From the NCBI GenBank assembly GCA_002327445.1, contig DCWA01000007.1:1-53422 (forward strand): 53,422 nt of DNA, written 5' to 3'. A program made the translations under genes and the position numbers. Source of the DNA: Desulfobacteraceae bacterium UBA2174 (lineage in GTDB: Bacteria > Desulfobacterota > Desulfobacteria > Desulfobacterales > UBA2174). Positions 38,281 to 45,490 of this stretch are shown piece after piece. The notes beneath the pieces are model-generated. The model was given only the letters and a program-made list of their open reading frames with translations. It was not told the DNA's origin and searched no databases. The stretch's first letter is position 1; the number at the start of each line of letters is the position of its first letter.

Positions 38281-38308
38281 AAATGCGAAGCCCGAAATGC
38301 GAAGCCCG
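38281..38308 (+). repeat. Perfect tandem 14-mer AAATGCGAAGCCCG, two copies
   Basis: The two copies are 38281-38294 and 38295-38308, followed by GAAACAAATTC (38308-38318). The last word recurs at 45372-45382 in another AT-rich repeat-like gap, so the two gaps share a repeat family. Confidence 0.75.
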
Positions 38309-38387
38309 AAACAAATTCCGCTCTTCGGAGTTGAGCTCTTCTCGGCGGCCTGGGGGTTCAAACCGAATCCCCGCCGATGGCCGAGCT

Positions 38388-38843
38388 CTAAGATTTGCGC
38401 AGCAGGCGCCGGACGTCAGGCAGTTCCAGGCTGGCGGCATCGACGTACCATTGCCCCGCCTCGTTAACACCGCCCTTGAGCCGACCGCTCTTGAGCCAGG
38501 TTTTCACCCCTTGTTCCGTCAGATAGGTCATCCCGGAGAACGCCGGCACCGTAAAGCGCTGCGATGGCGCCGGATCCGGCGAAGGCGCGGCGGCAACGGG
38601 CGGTTGGGAAGAGCCGGGGGCGGGGTCGGCGAAAATCCGCCAGCGGCCGCCGACTTTTTCGCCGGGCAGCAGCCCGTCGCGGAGCATTTGCGTCACTTTT
38701 CCCACGGAGAGCCCGTTCGCCTGGGCATATTGGCCTGGTGTAATGAACTTATCCTTTGAATTCAATTTATTATGCCTCACGCTGAAAAGTTTTCGACCAG
38801 TGGAAAGCGCCGGCACGCTACCACAGCCCGTCTCCTTTTCCAA
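38388..38843 (-). CDS. Putative DNA-binding protein with two helix-turn-helix modules
   Basis: A protein of up to 151 aa with two excisionase/MerR-like modules: FITPGQYAQANGLSVGKV then MLRDGLLPGEKVGGRWRIF, and FSGMTYLTEQGVKTWLKS then GQWYVDAASLELPDVRRLL, joined by a Pro/Ala/Ser linker. The start is uncertain: codons before about 38760 are not protein-like, and TTG near 38765 behind GTGAGG may be the true start. It is divergent from the metV operon, with about 400 bases between. It may regulate that operon, though nothing proves it. Confidence 0.65.
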   Translation of the reverse strand: MEKETGCGSVPALSTGRKLFSVRHNKLNSKDKFITPGQYAQANGLSVGKVTQMLRDGLLPGEKVGGRWRIFADPAPGSSQPPVAAAPSPDPAPSQRFTVPAFSGMTYLTEQGVKTWLKSGRLKGGVNEAGQWYVDAASLELPDVRRLLRKS

Positions 38844-39080
38844 GATCCGCGATCCAAAAGTCTTCCCCTCTCGCCGGGAGAAGGGGGACTTGGTGAAAAT
38901 CGATTATGAATATAACTCAAAAATTACATGAATGAATAAAAACAATAGCAAATTTATTATTTTAATATCATTTTTTAACAGCCCTATTCTTGACACATAA
39001 CCATTTATTTGGCATCCAATATCTTTCAATCGACAAGCTGAAACCATTCCTTTCCTTGCCGCATTGTTTCATGGACATTT
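38844..39080 (+). promoter_or_regulatory. metV: AT-rich control region before the metV operon
   Basis: No gene is seen in 38844-39243. Bases 38900-39030 are strikingly AT-rich against a GC-rich background. They contain TTGACA (38990-38995) and TTAACA (38975-38980, 17 bases before TAACCA). The promoters of the metV operon and of the divergent HTH gene probably lie here. Confidence 0.45.
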
Positions 39081-39187
39081 CACCCGGACAAGGGTGACCC
39101 GCTGACGGGCTTTGCCGCCGGGACCAAAGGGCCGTAGCACGCCGGTCGCAGCGGTTGGTCGAGGCTTGTGCCGGCGGGTTTTTTTAC
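39081..39187 (+). promoter_or_regulatory. metV: Structured leader with terminator-like hairpin ahead of metV
   Basis: Hairpins CACCC-GGACAA-GGGTG (39081-39096) and CCCG-CTGA-CGGG (39098-39109) are followed by a segment whose CGCCGG (39140-39145) pairs with CCGGCG (39171-39176), then GGTTTTTTT. The last part looks like an intrinsic terminator 57 bases before metV, so the leader may be an attenuator or riboswitch. It did not match the SAM, cobalamin, THF or c-di-GMP consensus that could be recalled. Confidence 0.5.
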
Positions 39188-39243
39188 GTGCCACGCCGCC
39201 TACCGGCCCTCCACGGGACCGGCAACCGAATCGAGGAGGCTTC

Positions 39244-39924
39244 ATGATCGTCGCCGAAAGAAAACCGTTGGAAGAAATCGAATCCATGCTCAAGGGCTAC
39301 CGCCGTGTGCTCACGGTGGGATGCGGCACCTGCGTCGCCGTCTGCCTGGCCGGCGGCGAGAAGGAAGTCGGCATCCTCAATGCCGAACTGCAGATCGCCC
39401 GCAAACTCGATGAAAACCCCATCGAGCTGGGGGCCGCCTGCGTGGAACGCCAGTGCGACATGGAGTTTCTCGACGAACTCCAGGGGATGGTGGATCAGTA
39501 CGATGCGATCCTGTCCATGGCCTGCGGCGCAGGGGTCCAGTTCATGGCCGAGCGCTTCGAGGATGTGCCGGTATTCCCGGCCGTGGACACGACCTTCATC
39601 GGCGCCAACCGGGATGTGGGCTGGTACGAGGAAAAATGCCGGGCCTGCGGCACCTGCGTGCTCGGGATGACCGCCGGAATCTGCCCCGTGACCATGTGCG
39701 CCAAGGGCCTGTTCAACGGGCCTTGCGGCGGCACCAACAACGGATACTGTGAAATCGGCAACGACCAGCCCTGTGCCTGGTATCGGATCTACGAACGGCT
39801 CGCGCGCCAGGGACGGCTGGAGCAGATCATGGAAATCCATCCGGCCAACGAATGGCGCAACCAGACGCCGCGCACCCTGGTACAGGCGGCGTACCGCAAG
39901 CGCAAGGAGCTGGCGGCATCCTGA
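39244..39924 (+). CDS. metV: Methylenetetrahydrofolate reductase zinc/Fe-S subunit MetV
   Basis: A 226-residue cytoplasmic protein. The N-terminal half contains GCGTCVAVCLAGG, and the C-terminal half has EKCRACGTCVLGMTAGICPVTMC and FNGPCGGTNNGYCEIGNDQPCAWYRIYERL, the hallmark of the MetV family that partners MetF in acetogens and other Wood-Ljungdahl organisms. GAGGAGG precedes the ATG. It is followed directly by metF. It is expected to bring electrons to, or stabilise, the flavin-bearing MetF. Confidence 0.92.
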   Translation: MIVAERKPLEEIESMLKGYRRVLTVGCGTCVAVCLAGGEKEVGILNAELQIARKLDENPIELGAACVERQCDMEFLDELQGMVDQYDAILSMACGAGVQFMAERFEDVPVFPAVDTTFIGANRDVGWYEEKCRACGTCVLGMTAGICPVTMCAKGLFNGPCGGTNNGYCEIGNDQPCAWYRIYERLARQGRLEQIMEIHPANEWRNQTPRTLVQAAYRKRKELAAS

Positions 39925-39987
39925 TCATCGAATGACTTGAGGACCGGTATCGCCCGGCCCTCGTCAACCAGACCGAGGACAATGCGT

Positions 39988-40917
39988 ATGGAATTAAAAT
40001 CAGGGAGCAATCTGGAAAAGATCCTTCGCGCCGGACAATTCGCCTTCACCGGGGAGTTGGGACCGCCCCGGGGCGCCAACGACGCCGCGGTACGGGAAAA
40101 GGCCAAATTCCTCAGGGGGGTGGTAGATTCGGTGAACATCACCGACAACCAGACCGCCATGGTGCGCATGTCCAGTTGGGCCGCCTCGCTCATCGCCTTG
40201 CAGGAAGGGCTCGAACCCAACTACCAGATGGTTTGCCGCGACCGCAATCGCCTGGCGATGCAGAGCGACGTGCTCGGTGCCTATGCCCTGGGGATCCGCA
40301 ACATGCTCTGCCTTTCGGGTGACCACCAGCAGTTCGGCGACCATCCACGGGCCAAGAGCGTCTACGATATCGACTCGATGCAGCTGATCCAGATGGTCCA
40401 GGGGATGCGCGACGGCGGCAAGTTCCAGGGTGGGGCCGACATCGAGACCCCGCCGCGAGTTTTCATCGGCGCGGCGGCCAACCCCTTCGCCGATCCCTTC
40501 GAGTGGCGGGTCCATCGGCTGGCCAAGAAGGTCAAGGCCGGGGCGGATTTCATCCAGACCCAGTGCATCTACAACATGGACAAGTTCCGCCGCTGGGTCC
40601 AGCAGGCCAACGACATGGGACTGACGGAAAAGGTGTTCATCCTGGCCGGCGTCACCCCGATGAAGAGCATCGGTATGGCCCGCTACATGAAGACCAAGGT
40701 CCCCGGCATGGACGTGCCCGACGCCATCATCAAGCGCCTCCAGGGGGTGGACAAAAAGAAGGTGGCCGACGAGGGGATCCAGATCGCCTGCGAGCAGATC
40801 GCCGAATTCAAGGAGATGAAGGGCGTGGCCGGCGTTCATCTCATGGCCATCGAGTGGGAGCACAAGGTGCCGGAAATCGCCGAGCGGGCGGGGATGCTGC
40901 CCAGGCCTCAAGTATAG
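39988..40917 (+). CDS. metF: Methylenetetrahydrofolate reductase MetF
   Basis: Reduces 5,10-methylene-THF to methyl-THF, or the reverse, in the methyl branch of the Wood-Ljungdahl pathway; 309 aa, a TIM barrel with FMN/FAD. Visible: FTGELGPPRGAN, VDSVNITDNQTAMVRMSS, NMLCLSGDHQ, GADFIQTQCIYN, VFILAGVTPMKS. Of two possible starts, ATG 39988 is best spaced from GAGGA (39975-39979), while ATG 39982 is very close. No NAD(P)H-binding domain is present, so reduction must come through MetV and the Hdr subunits. Confidence 0.94.
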   Translation: MELKSGSNLEKILRAGQFAFTGELGPPRGANDAAVREKAKFLRGVVDSVNITDNQTAMVRMSSWAASLIALQEGLEPNYQMVCRDRNRLAMQSDVLGAYALGIRNMLCLSGDHQQFGDHPRAKSVYDIDSMQLIQMVQGMRDGGKFQGGADIETPPRVFIGAAANPFADPFEWRVHRLAKKVKAGADFIQTQCIYNMDKFRRWVQQANDMGLTEKVFILAGVTPMKSIGMARYMKTKVPGMDVPDAIIKRLQGVDKKKVADEGIQIACEQIAEFKEMKGVAGVHLMAIEWEHKVPEIAERAGMLPRPQV

Positions 40918-40971
40918 ACCCGAGGCGGCGCCAACGATTGCGACAACCCGTGCAAGATAAGGAGTCCTCCA

Positions 40972-42156
40972 TTGAATAGCCAAACAAAGAAGGTCATGGT
41001 CATTGGCGGCGGCATCGCCGGGATGACGGCCGCATGGGAACTGGCCCGAGCCGGTGTCGAGGTGGCCCTGGTGGAAAAGGCGGCGTTTCTCGGCGGCTAC
41101 AGCATCCAGTACGCCTGCAAGGCCACGGATCAGTGCCAGCAGTGCGGCGCCTGCGGCGTGGAAAAGATGCTGGCCAACGTCATCGGAGAGCCACGGATCC
41201 GGGTCTACCTGGCCGCGGAAGCGGCCGCGGTGGCCGGCGACGGGCCGTTCACGGTGACCCTGCGCGCCAGCGGCAATCAGCCCGAAGCCATCGATGCAGC
41301 CTGCGGCAAGGGGTATGAGAAGGACCCGGCCGCCTGCGCCGCGGCCCGTGGCTATTCGATTCACAACGCGGTTTTTTACAAGGCCGACGGTGGCTTCGAC
41401 CCCCGGCGGGTGGCGGCCCCGGAAAGCGTGGAAGTCGATGCCGTGGTGGTGGCCACGGGATTCGTCCCCTTCAATCCCGACGAAAAGCCCACCTACCGCT
41501 ACCGGCAAGTGGCCAATGTGGTCACCGGGCTGGACCTTGAGCGCGCCAAGCGCGTTTATGGCGACGTGCGCCGACCTTCGGATGGTGCGTTGCCCAAGAA
41601 GATGGCCTTCATCCAGTGCGTGGGCAGCCGGGACGAACGACTCGGCCACCTCTGGTGTTCCCAGGCCTGCTGCCCCTATGCCCTGCGCTCGGCCCTGGCC
41701 ACCCGCTTCAAGCACCCCGAGCTGGACATCACCGTCTTTTACATGGACATCCAGAACACGACGAACAGTTTCGACACCTTCTACGAGCAATGCCGCCAGT
41801 CGATGCGCTTTGTGCGCACCATCCCGGTGGACATGTACGAAACCGAAGACGGCGGGGTGCGGACCCGCTTCATGGCCGAAGAGGACGGGTTGCCGGTAGA
41901 GGAGATTTTCGACCTGGTGGTCCTGTCGGTGGGGATCATGCCCGGTAACGACAACCCGGCCCTGGCGGAGATGCTGGGCATCGGACTGGGCGCGGAAGGC
42001 TTTTTCGCCCGTCCGGACCTCTTGAATACCAGCGCCACGGTCCGCAACGGCCTGTTTGTCGCCGGTACCGCCGGCGGTCCCATGACCATCTCCGGGTCCA
42101 TGGCCAGCGCCGGTCAGTCTGCCGCCGCGGTTTTGCAATATCTAGGGAGGGCCTGA
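40972..42156 (+). CDS. HdrA-like FAD protein (heterodisulfide reductase subunit A type)
   Basis: A 394-residue flavoprotein. FAD motif VMVIGGGIAGMTAAWELARAG, Cys-rich YACKATDQCQQCGACGVEKM, and HdrA signatures MAFIQCVGSRDERLGHLWCSQACC and DIQNTTNSFDTFYEQ are present; the C-terminus GLFVAGTAGGPMTISGSMASAGQSAA closes the FAD fold. The start codon is TTG 40972, supported by AAGGAG 8 bases upstream. It is shorter than methanogen HdrA and lacks the inserted ferredoxin domain, which is instead on the next protein. The two overlap by one base (TGATG). Confidence 0.92.
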   Translation: MNSQTKKVMVIGGGIAGMTAAWELARAGVEVALVEKAAFLGGYSIQYACKATDQCQQCGACGVEKMLANVIGEPRIRVYLAAEAAAVAGDGPFTVTLRASGNQPEAIDAACGKGYEKDPAACAAARGYSIHNAVFYKADGGFDPRRVAAPESVEVDAVVVATGFVPFNPDEKPTYRYRQVANVVTGLDLERAKRVYGDVRRPSDGALPKKMAFIQCVGSRDERLGHLWCSQACCPYALRSALATRFKHPELDITVFYMDIQNTTNSFDTFYEQCRQSMRFVRTIPVDMYETEDGGVRTRFMAEEDGLPVEEIFDLVVLSVGIMPGNDNPALAEMLGIGLGAEGFFARPDLLNTSATVRNGLFVAGTAGGPMTISGSMASAGQSAAAVLQYLGRA

Positions 42157-43817
42157 TGACAGCCAAATTGGAAACTGCCATGGAGCAAATCGAGATCGCC
42201 ACCGGCGTATTGGTCGTCGGCGGGGGAATGACCGGGGTGGCCACCGCGCTGGAAGTGGCGCGGCAGGGCTACCCGGTGACCTTGATCGAAGCCGGGGAAA
42301 AGGTCGGTCCGGCCGCCGAATCCCGCCCGCGCACCGGTTTGCCCGATGCCCGGCGGCTGCAGGACATGGCGGCCCGCTTGGCGCAAACCGACGGCATCGA
42401 GGTGCTCACCGCCACGCGCCTGGACGCTGCCGCCGGCGTGGCCGGGGATTTCAAGGTCTGGCTGAGCACGGCCGAAGATGTGCTCGAACGTCGGGTGGGG
42501 GCCATCGTGGTGGCCACCGAATTCGATACGGCTCCCCTGTATGACGGGTATGGGCTGACGCCGGGCGGGGCCGTGATCGGCCAGAGCGAGCTGGAGCAAC
42601 GCCTGGCTGGGGATCCCGGGTCCTTTTCGGGCAAAACGGTGGCCTTCGTCGCCGGGTTCGCCCAGAGCGGCAACCCGATGGTGATGCAGCGGATCTTCCA
42701 CTGCGTCAAGGCGTTGCAGGACGCCGGCGCCGCCGGGGTCTACGTCTACGTGGGTGACCTGAAAGTGGCCGACGACGGGCTGGAGCGGGAGTACCGCACC
42801 GGCCGGGACCGCGGCGCCATCTATTTCAAGCTCAAGGAGGCACCGGCCATCGCGGCTTCCGGTGCGCAAGTGGTGATCGGCTTCCACGATCCGGTAGTGC
42901 GCCAGCAGATCGAGGTGACGGCCGACTGCCTGGTGGTGGAAGAATCGCTGGGGGTCGGCGCCCAGTGCGCCGATTTGGCCGCCATCCTGCGCATCGACAT
43001 CGGTCCCCGGGGATTTTTGCAGAGCGACAACATCTACCGTTTTCCGGTGGCCACCAACCGCGAGGGGATTTTCGTGGCCGGCGCCAGCCGGGAGGTGCGG
43101 TCTCTCCCGTGGGCCCTGGCCGACGCCCGGAACGCGGCCTTGCAGGTGGCCGAGGTGCTGGGCGACGGGACGCGCCTGGTGCCCCGGGACAAGGCGGTGG
43201 TGGACATCGGCAAGTGCACCTTCTGCCTCACCTGCTACCGCTGCTGCCCCCACGGCGCCATTTACTGGCTGTCGGAAAACAAGCCGGTCATTTCGCCGGT
43301 GGCCTGCCAGGCGTGCGGGATCTGCGCCAGCGAATGCCCCATGGATGCCATCCAGATCGGCGGTTTCACCGACGATCTGATCCGGGGGCAGATCGCGGCC
43401 AAGTTGGCGCAAGTCAACGGCGATCCGGCCATCGTGGCCTTCTGCTGCCAGAATTCAGCGCTGCCCGCCGGTGAAATGGCCGCCACTTTCCGGATGAGCG
43501 TGCCGGCGGGACTTCGTACCATTCAGGTGCCCTGTGCCGGCAAGATCGACCTGCAGTACATCCTGGATGCCTTCGTTTCCGGAGCGGACGGGGTACTGGT
43601 GATGGCCTGCCATCCGGGCAACTGCAAGAGTGAGCGGGGCAACACCTACGCCAGTTGGCGTGTCGAGGATGCCCAGCGGCTCATCGCCGGGGCCGGGTTG
43701 GAGCCCGAGCGGCTGCGTTTTGCCACGCTGGCGGCGAACATGGGCACCGATTTTAAAGCGATTGTGGTTGACATGGATCAAAAAATAAGGGAGTTGGGAA
43801 AGAGTCGGCTCCATTAG
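42156..43817 (+). CDS. HdrA-like flavoprotein with two ferredoxin clusters fused to MvhD domain
   Basis: A 553-residue protein. Residues 1-340 form a second HdrA-like FAD domain (LVVGGGMTGVATALEVARQG, IFVAGASREVRSLPWALADAR). Two [4Fe-4S] motifs follow near 353 and 382 (CTFCLTCYRCCPHGAI, CQACGICASECPMDAI). From about 424 an MvhD/FrhD-type domain has AFCCQNSA, IQVPCAGKIDLQYIL and MACHPGNCKSERGN, ligands of a [2Fe-2S] cluster. In methanogens MvhD links HdrA to hydrogenase; here the domain is the likely electron entry from a donor such as formate dehydrogenase or hydrogenase encoded elsewhere. Confidence 0.92.
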   Translation: MTAKLETAMEQIEIATGVLVVGGGMTGVATALEVARQGYPVTLIEAGEKVGPAAESRPRTGLPDARRLQDMAARLAQTDGIEVLTATRLDAAAGVAGDFKVWLSTAEDVLERRVGAIVVATEFDTAPLYDGYGLTPGGAVIGQSELEQRLAGDPGSFSGKTVAFVAGFAQSGNPMVMQRIFHCVKALQDAGAAGVYVYVGDLKVADDGLEREYRTGRDRGAIYFKLKEAPAIAASGAQVVIGFHDPVVRQQIEVTADCLVVEESLGVGAQCADLAAILRIDIGPRGFLQSDNIYRFPVATNREGIFVAGASREVRSLPWALADARNAALQVAEVLGDGTRLVPRDKAVVDIGKCTFCLTCYRCCPHGAIYWLSENKPVISPVACQACGICASECPMDAIQIGGFTDDLIRGQIAAKLAQVNGDPAIVAFCCQNSALPAGEMAATFRMSVPAGLRTIQVPCAGKIDLQYILDAFVSGADGVLVMACHPGNCKSERGNTYASWRVEDAQRLIAGAGLEPERLRFATLAANMGTDFKAIVVDMDQKIRELGKSRLH

Positions 43818-43920
43818 GAACGGCTTTCGCGGGGCGCCGCCTCGAAACGGTGCCCGGATTGCAAGCGGTCATCGGCGCGAGCGCCGAAGTGGCCCGGATA
43901 AGAGACGGAGGATTTCGCTT

Positions 43921-45240
43921 ATGAGTGAAGAGGCTATCAAACTAGGCGGTAAAAAGAAGAGCACCTTCATGGACAAGGTCAAGGAGCTGCTCCCCGAAGG
44001 GGGCAACCTCAACCTGTGTCTGACGTGCGGGGCATGCTCTTCGGGATGTCCGGCCACGGGGCTCGAAGGGATGGATCCGCGCAAGTTCCTGCGCATGGCC
44101 GCCCTGGGCATGGACGAGGAAATCACCACCAGCCCATGGGTGTGGATGTGCACCATGTGCCAGCGCTGCATCTACGTTTGCCCCATGAAGATCGACATTC
44201 CCCAGCTGGTGTACAACGCCCGCGCCGCCTGGCCGCGGGAAAAACGGCCCAAGGGGATTCTGGGCTCCTGCGACATGGCCCTGCGCAACGAGAGCGGCTC
44301 GGCCATGGGCACCAGCCCGGACGATTTTCGTTTCGTGGTGGAGGACGTGCTGGAAGAGTACCGTGAGGCACAGCCGGAGTTTGCCGAGATGCAGGCGCCC
44401 ATCGACAAGCAGGGGGCCGAGTTTTTCTTGAACCAGAACTCCCGCGAGCCGGTCACCGAACCCGATGAGCTGGTGCCCCTGTGGAAGATCCTGCACCTGG
44501 CCGGCATCGACTGGACCTACGGCTCCAAAGGCTGGGGCGGCGAGAACTACTGCATGTTTCTCGCCGACGACGATGCCTGGAAGCACCTGGCGACCAACAC
44601 GGTCCAGCATGCCGACGAATTGGGCTGCAAGGTGTATCTCAACACCGAATGAGGGCACGTCACCTTCTCAGTCCTGGCAGGACTGAAAAAATTCAACATC
44701 GAACACAAGGTTGTCGTCAAGAACATCTACGAATACTACGCCAAGTGGATCCGCGAGGGGCGTCTGAAGGTCAACAGCGACTGGAACAAGGACCTGAAGA
44801 TCAAGTTCACCGTCCAGGATCCGTGCCAAATCGTGCGCAAGAGCTATGGCGATCCCATCGCCGAGGACCTGCGTTTCGTGGTCAAATCGGTGGTCGGCGA
44901 GGAAAACTTCATCGACATGTACCCCAACCGCTCCAACAACTTCTGCTGCGGCGGCGGGGGCGGATTTCTCCAGTCCGGTTACAAGGAACAGCGCTTGGCC
45001 TACGGCAAGATCAAGGACGATCAGGTCAAGGCCACCGGGGCGGACTACTGCATCGCCGCCTGTCACAACTGCCATGCCCAGATCCATGAACTCAGCGAGC
45101 ACTACGAGGGGCACTACGGGGTGGTCCACCTCTGGACCCTCATCGCCCTTTCGCTGGGCATCCTGGGCCCCAACGAGCGCGAGTACCTGCGCGACGACCT
45201 GAAAGAAGTCAACGTGTTCCATCCCGAGACGGCGATGTAA
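43921..45240 (+). CDS. HdrC-HdrB-like Fe-S protein with in-frame TGA read as selenocysteine
   Basis: A single 439-residue protein if TGA 44650-44652 is Sec (U244). Residues 1-110 are HdrC-like with two [4Fe-4S] motifs (CLTCGACSSGCP near 34, CTMCQRCIYVCP near 77). Residues about 205-439 are HdrB-like with CCG features: VYLNTE-U-GHVTF, FTVQDPCQIVRKSYGD, NNFCCGGGGGF, ACHNCHAQI. The residues after TGA continue in the same frame with no start codon or ribosome-binding site, and a SECIS-like hairpin follows directly. GGAGG precedes the ATG. It completes the Hdr part of the metVF operon; without readthrough the protein would lose its catalytic half. Confidence 0.88.
44650..44689 (+). promoter_or_regulatory. 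Bacterial SECIS element for Sec244
   Basis: After TGA (44650-44652), the stem TCAGTCC (44668-44674) pairs perfectly with GGACTGA (44680-44686), closing the loop TGGCA (44675-44679). Two more T-A pairs extend it below a mismatch. The loop starts 22 nt after the TGA and has G residues near its front, within the range known for bacterial SECIS elements recognised by SelB. Confidence 0.8.
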
Positions 45241-45271
45241 GTATCCCCGTCGCGGGTGTTTCCATTAAAGC

Positions 45272-45311
45272 AAGGCCCGATGCCGCAAATGATCGGCATC
45301 GGGCCTTTGTT
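45272..45311 (+). terminator. Rho-independent terminator of the metV-hdr operon
   Basis: The 14-bp perfect stem AAGGCCCGATGCCG / CGGCATCGGGCCTT with an 8-base loop (45286-45293) is followed by TGTTGT. It ends the five-gene transcript. Confidence 0.85.
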
Positions 45312-45344
45312 GTCTGGCGCCGGAGCTGCCGCCGACCGGGAAGG

Positions 45345-45382
45345 AAATTTTAAATTCGAGACATGAAATCTGAAACAAATTC
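45345..45382 (+). repeat. AT-rich repeat-like segment with GAAACAAATTC
   Basis: A short run of GAAAT/GAAAC words ends with GAAACAAATTC (45372-45382), the same 11-mer found at 38308-38318. It looks like a decayed member of the intergenic repeat family. Confidence 0.45.
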
Positions 45383-45490
45383 AACTTATTGAAAAAACGG
45401 TAAATTCAAAACCAAAGAAAATGCCAGAAACGGTTTGGGATTGGAATCTGGTGTTGGCTTCCTTGTTTTTGATGGTGACGGGGCCGGCGG

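Noticed and set aside
39081..39187. Known riboswitch upstream of metV (SAM, THF, cobalamin, c-di-GMP, Moco)
   Set aside because: The recalled consensus cores were not found; only an unnamed structured leader can be claimed.
40000..42138. 712-codon minus-strand open frame
   Set aside because: It is antisense to metF and the first HdrA-like gene, with a His/Gly/Ala-rich product lacking any motif; an effect of high GC third-position bias.
44650..44652. TGA as a simple nonsense mutation or frameshift in a dying gene
   Set aside because: Frame and conserved sequence continue without any further defect for 195 codons, the TGA replaces a conserved Cys position, and a SECIS-like hairpin follows. 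Sec is the simpler explanation, although absence of sel genes would reopen this.
44833..45240. Independent short gene beginning at GTG 44833
   Set aside because: It lies in the same frame as the upstream gene, has no ribosome-binding site, and would begin in the middle of a CCG domain.
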